Positions 15,464 through 24,525 of a DNA stretch of 29,904 nt are shown here, piece by piece. Under the pieces are notes generated by a model that was not told the DNA's origin, did not search any database, and saw nothing but the letters and a program-made list of their open reading frames with translations. The first letter of the stretch is position 1; the number at the start of each line of letters is the position of its first letter. The stretch comes from Planctomycetota bacterium. Lineage in GTDB: Bacteria > Planctomycetota > SKW154. The translations under genes were made by a program, and so were the position numbers. Where the stretch lies: positions 1 through 29,904 of the forward strand of contig JAOAAR010000001.1 of NCBI GenBank assembly GCA_026418755.1. The letters are read 5' to 3'.

Positions 15464-17271
15464 TGGCTGGCAGCGCAAGTTCAGATTTTCGCGAGGAGGA
15501 AATATTAGGACGCGCCTACGACTGGCGCCTTATAAAGCGATTTCTAGCCTATTTGAAGCCTTACAAAAGTTATCTGGTACTGATTGTTCTCGTGCTCCTT
15601 TTGCTCACATTCGTGGGACTTGTAACTCCACTGATAATGAAGAAAGCACTGGATGGACCCATAAAGAACGCTCTTAATGCGATCGACAAGACCCCCTTTC
15701 TAAGAGAACTCTTCTATCTGGGGATACTCTACCTTGCTGCACTCTGCGCGCGGTTTGGCTTGAGTTATGCCCAGGTCTACCTCGTGCGCTTAGTGGGACA
15801 GGGAGCAATCCACGATTTGAGGTGTAGCCTCTTTTCCCATTTGCAGAAACTGTCGCTCTCGTTCTTCAGCAAAAACCCAGTAGGACGCCTGGTGACCAGA
15901 GTAACAAACGATATTGAAGCGTTAAACGAGTTATTTGCGTCAGGTATAGTTGCTCTGCTCAACGACGCCTTTATTCTGTTCGGTATCATCATCATACTGG
16001 CAACCGTGAGTTGGAGAATGACTTTGGTTGCGATGGTTATCGTTCCGCCTCTTATACTTATAACTCTTCTCTTCCGCCGTAAAGCTCGCTATTATTTCGG
16101 CGAAATCCGTAGAAGACTGGCTCGACTCAATGCATTCATAAACGAATCGTTTCTGGGCATCCGAGTGATTCAGATGTTCAACAAGCAGAACGAACGAAGC
16201 AACCAACACTCAGACTTAAACAAAGAACTCCTTAAAGAGTACAAAAGTTCAAACCTTTGTACCGCTATATTCTATCCCGCCATTGAGGTACTGGGGTCCG
16301 CAGGAACCTGCGCACTGATTTATTACGCCTCCTTCGCAATCCATTCAGGTGTAGTTACCCTCGGAGAGTTCTTTCTCTTCTGGAGCCTTCTCGGAAGGTT
16401 CTTCGGTCCCATTATGGACTTGGTTGACAAATACAGCGTGCTGCAAAGCGCAATGGCATCAGCAGAGCGCATCTTCAGAATAATGGACACCCAACCTGAT
16501 GTGCAGATGCCCCCAGATGGACATACTCCAAGCGAAGTAAAAGGAGAGATCAGGCTGGAGAATGTGAGTTTCTCCTACAACAACCATGATGTCGTGCTGA
16601 AAGATATAAACCTTGTTGTGAAGCCTGGAGAGCGGGTTGCACTTGTAGGACCGACAGGAGCAGGAAAAACGAGCATAATAAACCTGGTTGCGAGATTCTA
16701 CGACCCGCAAAAAGGGAGAGTGCTGATTGATGGCGTAGATGTACGGCATTGGAACGGACGGGCTCTTCGCTCATCTCTTGCCATCGTGCCTCAGGATGTG
16801 TTCATTTTCTATGGCACCGTCAAAGAGAATATCAGCCTCTGGGATGAAAACATCTCTGAAGAGAGATTGAAGGAAGCAGCAAGAGCGGCTAAAGCGGATG
16901 ATTTCATCAGAAATCTTGAGAACGGCTACGATACGGTGATGGCGGAGCGAGGTGCGACTTTGAGTGCAGGGCAAAGGCAGTTATTGTCGTTCGCACGGGC
17001 AATTGCGCGGAAGCCACCCATCATCGTCCTGGATGAAGCCACCTCCTCCATAGATTCAGAGACCGAGCACTCCATCCAAGAGGCGATGGAAAACACCCTA
17101 AAGGGGCGGACAGCACTCATAATTGCCCATCGCCTTTCAACCATCGAGAAATGCGACAGAATTTTGGTGGTTGATGAAGGCAGAATCGTAGAAGAAGGAA
17201 CGCATTCAGAACTCTTGAAAAGACAAGGGCTATACTCCTGCCTTTACAGAATGCAGGGAGGAAGGTTTTGA
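15460..17271 (+). CDS. ABC exporter half-transporter, catalytic ATP site (subunit 2 of the heterodimer)
   Basis: A 603-residue ABC exporter with six membrane helices (about 35-325) and an ATPase domain (about 362-603). Walker A is GPTGAGKT (397-404), Walker B is IIVLDEATSSID with Glu526, and the switch is AHR. The signature is LSAGQ instead of LSGGQ (501-505). A full Walker B with an altered signature is the complement of the upstream subunit. The pair would have one consensus and one degenerate ATP site, as in heterodimeric exporters. It starts in an ATGATG overlapping the previous stop (15460 or 15463), and its own TGA overlaps the TTG start of the protease gene. Confidence 0.93.
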   Translation: MMAGSASSDFREEEILGRAYDWRLIKRFLAYLKPYKSYLVLIVLVLLLLTFVGLVTPLIMKKALDGPIKNALNAIDKTPFLRELFYLGILYLAALCARFGLSYAQVYLVRLVGQGAIHDLRCSLFSHLQKLSLSFFSKNPVGRLVTRVTNDIEALNELFASGIVALLNDAFILFGIIIILATVSWRMTLVAMVIVPPLILITLLFRRKARYYFGEIRRRLARLNAFINESFLGIRVIQMFNKQNERSNQHSDLNKELLKEYKSSNLCTAIFYPAIEVLGSAGTCALIYYASFAIHSGVVTLGEFFLFWSLLGRFFGPIMDLVDKYSVLQSAMASAERIFRIMDTQPDVQMPPDGHTPSEVKGEIRLENVSFSYNNHDVVLKDINLVVKPGERVALVGPTGAGKTSIINLVARFYDPQKGRVLIDGVDVRHWNGRALRSSLAIVPQDVFIFYGTVKENISLWDENISEERLKEAARAAKADDFIRNLENGYDTVMAERGATLSAGQRQLLSFARAIARKPPIIVLDEATSSIDSETEHSIQEAMENTLKGRTALIIAHRLSTIEKCDRILVVDEGRIVEEGTHSELLKRQGLYSCLYRMQGGRF

Positions 17272-18500
17272 GAAAGGTGATTTCAGTCAGTCTTATCATC
17301 GTTACATCAATCCTGTCCGCCCAAGAGACAGGTAGAAGAACAATTTTTCTAAAAAGTGGTGAAAGGCTGGACGGAGAGGTCGTTAAACGCAGCGAGGAGC
17401 ACCTGGTTCTCAAAGTGGAAGAAGAAGAGAAGAGAGTTCCCCTCAAAAGCGTAAAAGGGGAGATGTCGCGTAAAACAGCAGATTCTATGACGGAGATGCT
17501 GAAACTTCTGGGTAGCGACTATGAATGGTGGGTAACAGACTCCCCCTCCATGGTAGCGGTTTTCCCTAAGAGTTCAGATTGGCAGCAAAGAATCAACTCT
17601 TTAAGAGGGTTTTTCTCTTATCTTGCAAAACTGTTTTCTGTCGAGTTTGAGTATGAACCTCTCATTGTGATTGCATCCCCCAACGACGCTAAGGGAAAAC
17701 TGGATCTTACCCATTACGGTTATTATGACGATTCGACGATGCGCCTTTTTATCCGTTCCGATTCGGGTGACACCGTGCTAAAGCACGAGGCGGTTCACCT
17801 ATTCCACCTTGAGCATTCAAAGAAGAACGGACTGCCACAAGCCCTCTGGGTAATCGAAGGACTTGCCGCATTGTTTGAAAACGCTACCCTCGAATGCGGC
17901 AGAGTAAAACCCCCTCCAGCCAACAGGTCGGAAGAGACAAGAAAACTATTCTCTTTCGACGCCTTACCGAAACTCACAGATTTCATTGAACAGGACTTCT
18001 CCGCATTTTATCAAAATCCCGCAGAGAATTACTCCCTCGCCTCCTGCCTCCTCAATTTCGTCTATAAAAAGAACCTTCTTGAGAAGTTCTTGAAAGAATA
18101 CTCCAAAACCTGCAAAGACGACAGAGGCGGAACAAAGGCACTTGAAAAAGTGTTTGAAAAGAAAATGGAGGAGATTGAAACAGAGTTCCACCTCTTCATC
18201 AAATCCCTTCCGCGTCCTTCCGACCTGCCCCCTGTAGACTCGCCCTTCATCGGAGTCGAAACCCAAGAGATAGATAAGAGACTCAGAATAGCAAAGGTGA
18301 TTCGCAACAGCCCGGCAGAGAGAAGCGGATTCAAAGTAGGTGACATCCTCATCTCGTTGAATGGAGTCTATGTGAAATCCTTTGATAACTTAAGAAGAAT
18401 CCTTTCCTCCTGTAAGAGCGGCGATAGACTTAAATTCATCTTATTAAGAGATGACTCCATCTTTGAAGGAGAGGTGACAACAAATGGAGTCAGAGATTAA
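17268..18500 (+). CDS. Secreted HExxH zinc metalloprotease-like protein with C-terminal PDZ domain
   Basis: A 410-residue exported protein. Residues 1-18 form a signal peptide (cleavage near LSAQ). A small N-terminal beta domain follows, TIFLKSGERLDGEVVKRSEE, of the type common in planctomycete secreted proteins. A gluzincin-like core has HEAVH (173-177) and a downstream WVIEGLA whose Glu197 is a plausible third zinc ligand. The C-terminus is a PDZ domain (about 325-405: FIGVE, VIRNSPAERSGFKVGDILISLNG). The start is a TTG overlapping the exporter TGA and preceded by GGGAGGAAGG, so translation is probably coupled to the exporter. Role inferred: periplasmic or cell-surface proteolysis. It overlaps the following aminotransferase gene by 17 bases. 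Confidence 0.8.
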   Translation: MRKVISVSLIIVTSILSAQETGRRTIFLKSGERLDGEVVKRSEEHLVLKVEEEEKRVPLKSVKGEMSRKTADSMTEMLKLLGSDYEWWVTDSPSMVAVFPKSSDWQQRINSLRGFFSYLAKLFSVEFEYEPLIVIASPNDAKGKLDLTHYGYYDDSTMRLFIRSDSGDTVLKHEAVHLFHLEHSKKNGLPQALWVIEGLAALFENATLECGRVKPPPANRSEETRKLFSFDALPKLTDFIEQDFSAFYQNPAENYSLASCLLNFVYKKNLLEKFLKEYSKTCKDDRGGTKALEKVFEKKMEEIETEFHLFIKSLPRPSDLPPVDSPFIGVETQEIDKRLRIAKVIRNSPAERSGFKVGDILISLNGVYVKSFDNLRRILSSCKSGDRLKFILLRDDSIFEGEVTTNGVRD

Positions 18501-19572
18501 CAGATTCATTCCTGGTCCTGTGGCGGTGGATAAGACAGTATTGGATGCAATGGGGCGACAACCTCTTTATCATCGCTCCTCAGAGATGCATTCTATCCTG
18601 GAAGAGGTAAACGAAAACCTACGGTGGCTCTTCAGGACAAGCGGAAAGGTGTTCATAGCAACAGCATCGGCAAGCGCCGTTATGGAGGCTTCTTTGAGAA
18701 ACTTAGTCACTACGCATGCACTGTGTGTGGTGAACGGTTCATTCGGGCAATTGTGGCAAAAGATGGCTCGCTCAAACGGAATCCGTGCTACCGCCCTCCA
18801 CTTCGAGAACGGCAGAGCCGCAGAACCAGAAAGAATTGCAGAAGAATTGAAGAGAAACTATTACGATGTGGTTACCGTGGTGCATACAGAGTCCTCAACG
18901 GGAGTCCAGAATCCTCTTGAGGCGATTGCCGCAGTTGTGAAACTTCATTCCAACACCCTCCTTGTGGTAGATGCCGTCTCGTCACTTTTGACTACACCAC
19001 TTGATGTTGACGGACTGGGGATAGATGTCTGCATAACAGCGTCCCAGAAAGGGCTTGCCTTGCCCCCTGGACTCGCAATCTTCTCTGTCAGTGAACAGGC
19101 ATTACGCCGAGCATCAAAGGTCGAAAACCGCGGCTACTACCTCGATTTCCTGAGGTTCCGCGATTACGAGAAACTCTCAGAGACACCCAATACACCAGCA
19201 GTGAACCTGATTTACGCCCTCGCAGTACGCCTGAAGAGCCTACGCAAGAGCGGAATCGGCGCAGAAATCAGAAAATGCGAGGAAATGGCGGAAATCTGCC
19301 GCGAGTGGGCAAAACAACGATTTGCTCTATTTCCCGACGAGCGCTACGCAGCCTCCGCACTTACGGTGGTCAAAAACACAAAATCAGTCTCTATCCCAGA
19401 ATTGAATCAATTTCTCCGTCAACGCGGCTTCGAAATCGCCGACGGATACAGAGAACTGAAAGGACAAACTTTTAGAATATCCCATATGGGAGCAGTCTCA
19501 AAAGAATCTCTTTCCTCACTTCTTGACTCAATAGACTCGTTTCTTAAAGAGAAGAATTCGTACGCTTCTTGA
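18484..19572 (+). CDS. Class V aminotransferase, serine-pyruvate/alanine-glyoxylate type
   Basis: A 362-residue PLP enzyme. The N-terminus has the FIPGPVAVDKTVLDAMG block, HR at 30-31 and IATASASAVMEASLRN. Cofactor contacts are intact: Asp163 in VVDAVSS and Lys189 in TASQKGLALPPGLA. The C-terminal Arg of FRISHMG, which binds the substrate carboxylate, is also present. This pattern matches the serine-pyruvate/alanine-glyoxylate/soluble-hydrogenase 42-kDa subunit family. The exact amino donor cannot be read from the sequence. GGAGAGG lies about 8 bases before the ATG. The gene starts inside the end of the protease gene, and its last 29 bases overlap the minus-strand epimerase gene. Confidence 0.88.
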   Translation: MESEINRFIPGPVAVDKTVLDAMGRQPLYHRSSEMHSILEEVNENLRWLFRTSGKVFIATASASAVMEASLRNLVTTHALCVVNGSFGQLWQKMARSNGIRATALHFENGRAAEPERIAEELKRNYYDVVTVVHTESSTGVQNPLEAIAAVVKLHSNTLLVVDAVSSLLTTPLDVDGLGIDVCITASQKGLALPPGLAIFSVSEQALRRASKVENRGYYLDFLRFRDYEKLSETPNTPAVNLIYALAVRLKSLRKSGIGAEIRKCEEMAEICREWAKQRFALFPDERYAASALTVVKNTKSVSIPELNQFLRQRGFEIADGYRELKGQTFRISHMGAVSKESLSSLLDSIDSFLKEKNSYAS

Positions 19573-20560
19573 AGTCTAAATAAGACTGAAGCGTACGACG
19601 GATTGATTCTGCAATAGAAAACGAAGGTTTAAAGTTCAACTCCCTCTTTGCGCGGTCACAACGAATTGTCCAAAAACGCTGGGCAAAATGCGGTAGTTTG
19701 TAAAGGTTAAGCGATGGCACGAACCCAAAAACCGAACCGAACAGATGGGCAAGAGCAGCGAAAAACTTGACTTCTGCCGCTGTAACCGTAAGCCTCCGCA
19801 CCAACCTCTTCTTCCCATCCGCCATTCCGTCAAACGCATCCTCAATTAAATCAAAAAAACCATCAAGCGAAACTGGCTCATCATAGCAGAAGAAATATGT
19901 CCTCCCTTTCGCAATCTCCGCAGTAGCAGCGCTGATTACTCCTTCTACCAAATCCTCCACATAAACAAGACTAATCGCTTTAAGAAAACCCGCGATTCGG
20001 AAGCGCCACCCTTTCGCAACCGCACGGAAAAGTTCCCCTGTCGCAGGGTCTTTCTCCCCGAAAACGACAGGAGGTCTTATGATAGTGAAGGGACACGCCT
20101 CTTTAGCCGCCAAGAAAATTTCAGCAAGCATCTTACTTCTTCCATAATGGCAAACAGGTTTACAAGGTGCGCTTTCGTCAATCCCCTCGACCGTCGGAGA
20201 AGGTCCTGCCGCCGCCTGACTGCTGAAAAAAACGAACCTCTTTATGTTTCCATGTTTTGACGCCATTCCATATAGAAGTCTGGTCCCCTCAAAATTGATG
20301 CGATAAAAATCGTCTTTGTTGAGCGATTTTATCACTCCCGCCAGGTGAAAAACAATGTCCACCTCCGCAAGAGCCTTCTCCAATTCCTCACTCGGTTCGG
20401 AAGAGACATCCCACTCAACAAAATCAATCTGAGAAGCAGGAAGATGCTCTAAAGAACTTCTGCGTCTTTTTGTAGCAACCACTCTCCATCCATCTGCAAT
20501 CAAACGCCTAACCAAATGCGAACCAACGAACCCTGTTGCACCTGTAACAAGCGCCTTCAT
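19544..20560 (-). CDS. NAD-dependent epimerase/dehydratase family protein (extended SDR)
   Basis: A 338-residue extended short-chain dehydrogenase. The NAD-binding GATGFVG is at 7-13, the FHLAGV strand, the active-site FFSSQ region (about 112) and the YxxxK pair Tyr139/Lys143 in HYGRSK are present. IIRPPVVFGEKDP and LVYVEDLVEGV follow as in NDP-sugar or sterol-type SDRs. The C-terminus has a hydrophobic stretch followed by a normal SDR end. The ATG at 20560 overlaps the TGA of the nicotinate phosphoribosyltransferase gene (ATGA), which decides the start over a GTG/TTG ten codons upstream. It is the last gene of a minus-strand run. Substrate unknown, possibly a nucleotide sugar or isoprenoid. 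Confidence 0.85.
   Translation of the reverse strand: MKALVTGATGFVGSHLVRRLIADGWRVVATKRRRSSLEHLPASQIDFVEWDVSSEPSEELEKALAEVDIVFHLAGVIKSLNKDDFYRINFEGTRLLYGMASKHGNIKRFVFFSSQAAAGPSPTVEGIDESAPCKPVCHYGRSKMLAEIFLAAKEACPFTIIRPPVVFGEKDPATGELFRAVAKGWRFRIAGFLKAISLVYVEDLVEGVISAATAEIAKGRTYFFCYDEPVSLDGFFDLIEDAFDGMADGKKRLVRRLTVTAAEVKFFAALAHLFGSVFGFVPSLNLYKLPHFAQRFWTIRCDRAKRELNFKPSFSIAESIRRTLQSYLDFKKRTNSSL
19558..19598. terminator. Strong hairpin at the convergent gene overlap, possible bidirectional terminator
   Basis: An 11-bp perfect stem, TCGTACGCTTC (19558-19568) with GAAGCGTACGA (19588-19598), encloses a second 5-bp stem AGTCT/AGACT with a 5-base loop. It covers the stop of the plus-strand aminotransferase and lies within the coding 3' end of the minus-strand epimerase. 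Neither side has a convincing T run, so intrinsic termination is uncertain. The stem could instead protect mRNA ends. Confidence 0.5.
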
Positions 20561-21825
20561 TTCACACGCCTTAATGCAGGATTCTTCCACGGTGCCCTTC
20601 CCACCTTGGCAACAGGATAGAACCTCTTACCAATCTTCACTCTCACTACATCTGCCGTGAAATCCACTAGATTTCTGCTCAAAAAAGCAGAACCTATACC
20701 ATAGAAATCTACCTTCCCATCCTCGACTGAAAACCGCTTAAGTTTCTCCTCATTGAATCCGCCCGATGCGACCACCTTCACTCCCCGAAAATACTTCACA
20801 GCATCTCTCTTTTTTTCTCCTGTGTAACCAAGTCTTACAGCAAGAGAATCTAACGCCTCTCTCATCTTCCTCGTAAGCGCAGGAACGACCCCACACTCTC
20901 CACCGGGTTGTAACGAAACATCCATCACATCCTCCGCCGTATCCGCCCTCACCCCATACAATCTGTACAACTCAGCCTCTTTATCCCTACCCCTCTTTTT
21001 AAGAGACCAGAATGTTTCAAAAAACGCCTCAGCCACTCTTTCGCTGTCGCCAACGCAGTCGTTATTACTATCAACGAGCGCAACCCTTAATACATCAGGA
21101 GGAAGGATTCGCGCAAACTGAAGCATCGCCTCAACAGTGTCTCTTAAAAAAACCATCATCAAAGCGTGTGCAGTAGTCCCGCTCGCCACCCCACCCCACA
21201 AATGCGCCTGCGCAGGAGTGGCAACGACAGGTGGAACTTTCGCTCTGAAAATTCTGTTGTAGGTGTTGACGCCGATGCAATACGCCTCTCCGTCAAGCGC
21301 CTGTGTCTGAGGCAAATCAAATCTTCCCCCAAAAAAGAAAACAGGCCTCCCGTTTGATGCTTTAAGAAATCTGTAGGCGTTTGTCGCCACTCTAGTCTGT
21401 CTTGCAAGAATGCCTAAAAGCACCGTCTCAAGGTATCCGAAATAGCGATAAACACCACGAATCTTCATCACCGGTTTCCTGTTATAAGAGAGTTCCCCGT
21501 CCTTTAACGCATAGATTTCGAGTGTATCGTAGCACTTGACAAACTCTTTGCCTTTGAAATAGCCCGCACATTCCTTAAGAATATCAAGACAATGGCTGAT
21601 TCCGCAGACCACCGCCTCATCTCTTTTGTGAAAAAACTGCATCTCTACCTCTACATCCCCTGTTTTCAAGTCCGATGTATCCAGACCCTGCAACTCTCTA
21701 ACAGGGCTTATCCCTGCAAACCGATAGTTCTCCGCACTCAACCTTTCCAACAAGAGACGGATGTTCGTAAAGTACACATCCGTGTAAAACCCTCCTCTTA
21801 TTCCATCAATGTCGAACGGTTCCAC
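20557..21825 (-). CDS. pncB: Nicotinate phosphoribosyltransferase
   Basis: A 422-residue enzyme that makes nicotinate mononucleotide from nicotinate and PRPP, the committed step of NAD salvage. Family marks are FYTDVYFTN near the N-terminus, VEVEMQFFHKR, LETVLLGILA, ASGTTAHALMM (214-224), ALVDSNND (249-256) and VVASGGFNEEKL followed by VDFYGIGS (about 351-379). It resembles the shorter, archaeal-like branch of the family more than E. coli PncB. The start is GTG at 21825 with AGGAGAG 5 bases upstream. It is co-directional with coaD and overlaps the epimerase gene. The nicotinamidase-like gene at 12864 could supply its substrate. Confidence 0.82.
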   Translation of the reverse strand: MEPFDIDGIRGGFYTDVYFTNIRLLLERLSAENYRFAGISPVRELQGLDTSDLKTGDVEVEMQFFHKRDEAVVCGISHCLDILKECAGYFKGKEFVKCYDTLEIYALKDGELSYNRKPVMKIRGVYRYFGYLETVLLGILARQTRVATNAYRFLKASNGRPVFFFGGRFDLPQTQALDGEAYCIGVNTYNRIFRAKVPPVVATPAQAHLWGGVASGTTAHALMMVFLRDTVEAMLQFARILPPDVLRVALVDSNNDCVGDSERVAEAFFETFWSLKKRGRDKEAELYRLYGVRADTAEDVMDVSLQPGGECGVVPALTRKMREALDSLAVRLGYTGEKKRDAVKYFRGVKVVASGGFNEEKLKRFSVEDGKVDFYGIGSAFLSRNLVDFTADVVRVKIGKRFYPVAKVGRAPWKNPALRRVK

Positions 21826-21901
21826 ACAATCTCTCCTTTGCGGACGGAAAGATTATACCGTTTATCTCCTGCAAGAGCAAACAGACAATCCTTGTAGGGC
21901 T

Positions 21902-21934
21902 CCTCGATAGATGTAGTAACAGTATCTACCGAGG
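21902..21934. other. Hairpin directly after coaD
   Basis: CCTCGATAGAT (21902-21912) pairs with ATCTACCGAGG (21924-21934) with one mismatch and an 11-base loop. It begins at the base next to the coaD stop. There is no T tract after it on the minus strand. It could be a processing or attenuation structure between coaD and pncB, or a plus-strand terminator, since T-rich bases follow on that strand. Confidence 0.4.
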
Positions 21935-22426
21935 TCATTTTGTTTGTTTCAGTTTCTGTTTGAGGCAGCGGAGCACGATTTGAGGAATGAACTGGCTCAA
22001 ATCGCCGCCGAGAGAGACAGCCTGTTTAACCATAGAACTTGAAAGAAAAGAAAACTCCTCAGAAGGCATAATAAAGATGGTTTCAATATCAGGAGCAAGA
22101 GAGCGGTTTGTGAGAGCCATCTGAAATTCGTATTCGTAGTCACTGAAAGTGCGGATTCCACGAACAATGCAGACAGCGTTGTGCCGACGGCACAGTTCGA
22201 CAGTCAGTCCGTTGAAAGCGACCACCTCGACATTAGGTATGTTCTGAGTCAATTCTTTTATCATCTTGATTCTTTCCGCTACAGTGAAAAGAGGCTTCTT
22301 ATCAGGGTTTTCTGCGATAGCGACGATGAGTTTGTCGAACAATTTTGAGGCGCGCTTCATCACATCAAGGTGGCCGTTCGTTGGGGGGTCGAATGTACCA
22401 GGATAAACCGCAACCCTTTCGCCCAT
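21935..22426 (-). CDS. coaD: Phosphopantetheine adenylyltransferase
   Basis: CoaD transfers AMP from ATP to 4'-phosphopantetheine, the next-to-last step of CoA synthesis. All signatures are present in 163 residues: YPGTFDPPTNGHLD (8-21) with the T/H-x-G-H nucleotide-binding motif, LFTVAERIKMI, VRGIRTFSDYEYE (88-100), and the C-terminal FLSSSMVKQAVSLGGD. The length is exactly typical. The ATG at 22426 has GGGGAG 4-5 bases upstream. It follows lptD by 15 bases, so it is co-transcribed. PanE at 3641 serves the same pathway elsewhere in the window. Confidence 0.96.
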   Translation of the reverse strand: MGERVAVYPGTFDPPTNGHLDVMKRASKLFDKLIVAIAENPDKKPLFTVAERIKMIKELTQNIPNVEVVAFNGLTVELCRRHNAVCIVRGIRTFSDYEYEFQMALTNRSLAPDIETIFIMPSEEFSFLSSSMVKQAVSLGGDLSQFIPQIVLRCLKQKLKQTK

Positions 22427-22441
22427 CTTTCTCCCCTCAAT

Positions 22442-24514
22442 TCATTCTTCTCTTGAGCGCATAGTAAGCGGCTCGATTCTGCGCTCCCCATAGAACTCAA
22501 ACGGCGACAGATAAAAAGTGAACCGCCGCTCATCGTTCACATTATCGTACTCGCAGCCGAACTCGATTATCCAGCAATGGAGTCTGTGTGTCAAAGAGAA
22601 AGAGATTTTAGAGTACTCTTTTTTGATAATGTCGTATTGATAGAGAAGAGAAGGCGCCCATCTCTTTTCATAAGACGCACCCAAACGGAAAGTGAGAAGA
22701 TGACGCATACCGCGCAGGTAGTAATCCTCTACCGAGAAATCCCATTTCTTGTGGTTAACGGCAACCCGCAACCGGCGCGTCAAAAGCGAAAGAGAGTCAC
22801 CAGAAAAATTAAAACTGGCGAGAAGAGCGAGAAAAGTAAAAGGCAAAGCGTTCACATCGAGGTATAATCTGTCCCTCCCGTTTCTTGCGTCAATACGGTA
22901 AGCAGAGCGGAAATCCAGACAGCGTCTGCTCTCAACTTGCAGAAGATTTACGATGGCAAGTTCTACATACTGCTCTTTTTCCACCTGTTCCAGTTCGTCA
23001 TAGTACGGCACCTCGTCAGGTTCGAGCGTGAGAGCAAAGCGGTGAAAGTATGAGAGTGACGGCAGAATCGAGTGGAGTGTTCTGTTGTTGTAGCAGCGCC
23101 ATAGAAGCGTAGAGAAAATGAATCCTGCCGACGATTCTGCCCTCGAAACCTCTTCATCGCTGTAGAAAGCGCGAGAGTACGAAGTGAACGAGGACGCAAG
23201 ATATGGGTTTAAGCGGATGAAAGAGATGTCCGTCGGCGCGCTTACTTTTGTAGAGAGAAAAACTCTGCGGCATTCGTTGTCAGCAAATCCTACGGTTTCT
23301 GCGTAGTTACGGCGAATGTATTCAACACGTGCTGTCGCATCCAGAAGAAAATTTCCAAAAAGCGATAAACCGATAACCTCGGTGTTGAAAGATGGAACGT
23401 ACTCTGTCTGCGTTCTAAAAGGCTCCGCCCTCGCCAAAATGAGTGCCTCTGAGAAAATAGAACCGCTCCACCAGTAGCGGAGGAATCCGTAACTCTCCTG
23501 AGGCTCATCCTCCCTGTAGATTCGCTCAAAGTAGTCTCTGAGCACCAATGAATCCGATGCCCGCCTCCAGCGGAAGCAAAAAAGCAGACTCCTTTGAGGA
23601 GAAGCCCAATCACAGTCTAACGCCGTGCGCCAGCGGCTTCGCTCTTCAAAAGCAAATCTTTCTCCCTCATCGTGAATATAAAATCCTGAAAGACGGACAG
23701 AGGGAATATTCTTTTCTCTGTAGCGAACTTCAAGCCCTGTCCCGTCTCCGCGCAAGGAATAGTGCTCATAGCGGATATCCGAAGTGATAGTCCTGCTCTG
23801 CCAGATGCGGATAGCGGTGGAGAAAATCGAACCGAAATCAGAACGGCTGCCAAAATAAAGTCTTCTCAATGGCATCCACCATTCCTCTTCTATATAAAAC
23901 GAGGGCAGAGGAAAAGAGATAAAACTTGCAAAGAAATGGTTGCCACTCGCCTTGAATGTACCGTCCCGTTCAAGTTCCACTCTTGCCGAACGGAACCCCC
24001 AATGAGGCTCGTCAAACGAGCAGGTCGAAATTATACAGTTTTCTGCTACAAATCTTTTCAGATTGTTCTCCGCATAGATCCGCTCGGCTTTCAGAAAAAT
24101 CTCTTCCACTCTTTCAGGCAAGTCTCGGCTCAGAACCCTCCTCTCTTCTTTCATCTCCTTCACTCTTAAGCGAAGTCTTGCGGAAATGAAAATCCCTCCT
24201 TGTTGCGAAAAATCATAGAATGCGGAGTCGGCTTCGAGCGTGACGGTTCCATCCGTAAGAAATACAGAGCCTTCAGCGCGGATACTCATCATGTCGTTTG
24301 AACTGTCAAGAGAAATAAGAGCAGAATCGCAAAGGAACCTGAGTTTGGCACGTTCAACTTCAACAGAACCGTAAAGAATTATACGCCTCTCCTTCAGTTC
24401 TATCCGTTTTCTCAAAGCACGCACTCTGAAAGGAACCTCTTCCTCCCCAACAAGCGGCATAACAGCAAATAGCAGCCAGAGACCAACGAATATTTTGAAA
24501 GAGAACTCTCGCAA
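22442..24514 (-). CDS. lptD: LptD-like LPS-assembly outer-membrane protein
   Basis: A 690-residue exported protein. Residues 1-23 form a signal peptide. Residues about 27-185 are an OstA/LptA-like jellyroll (IILYGSVEVERAKLRFLCDSALI, IRAEGSVFLTDGTVTLEADSAFYD), ending with the LptD-type segment ENCIISTCSFDEPHWGF (158-174) that carries Cys160 and Cys165. The rest (about 200-690) is a beta-barrel with alternating aromatic residues ending FTFYLSPFEFYGERR. LptD inserts LPS into the outer leaflet, so the host should have an LPS-type outer membrane. The start is a TTG at 24514 with AAGG upstream; no ATG fits. The gene follows the zinc-ribbon gene by 11 bases. No LptE or LptA is seen here. Confidence 0.88.
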   Translation of the reverse strand: MREFSFKIFVGLWLLFAVMPLVGEEEVPFRVRALRKRIELKERRIILYGSVEVERAKLRFLCDSALISLDSSNDMMSIRAEGSVFLTDGTVTLEADSAFYDFSQQGGIFISARLRLRVKEMKEERRVLSRDLPERVEEIFLKAERIYAENNLKRFVAENCIISTCSFDEPHWGFRSARVELERDGTFKASGNHFFASFISFPLPSFYIEEEWWMPLRRLYFGSRSDFGSIFSTAIRIWQSRTITSDIRYEHYSLRGDGTGLEVRYREKNIPSVRLSGFYIHDEGERFAFEERSRWRTALDCDWASPQRSLLFCFRWRRASDSLVLRDYFERIYREDEPQESYGFLRYWWSGSIFSEALILARAEPFRTQTEYVPSFNTEVIGLSLFGNFLLDATARVEYIRRNYAETVGFADNECRRVFLSTKVSAPTDISFIRLNPYLASSFTSYSRAFYSDEEVSRAESSAGFIFSTLLWRCYNNRTLHSILPSLSYFHRFALTLEPDEVPYYDELEQVEKEQYVELAIVNLLQVESRRCLDFRSAYRIDARNGRDRLYLDVNALPFTFLALLASFNFSGDSLSLLTRRLRVAVNHKKWDFSVEDYYLRGMRHLLTFRLGASYEKRWAPSLLYQYDIIKKEYSKISFSLTHRLHCWIIEFGCEYDNVNDERRFTFYLSPFEFYGERRIEPLTMRSREE

Positions 24515-24525
24515 ATGTGAGCGCC

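Noticed and set aside
23762..24169. 135-codon plus-strand frame opposite lptD
   Set aside because: Antisense shadow of a well supported beta-barrel gene.
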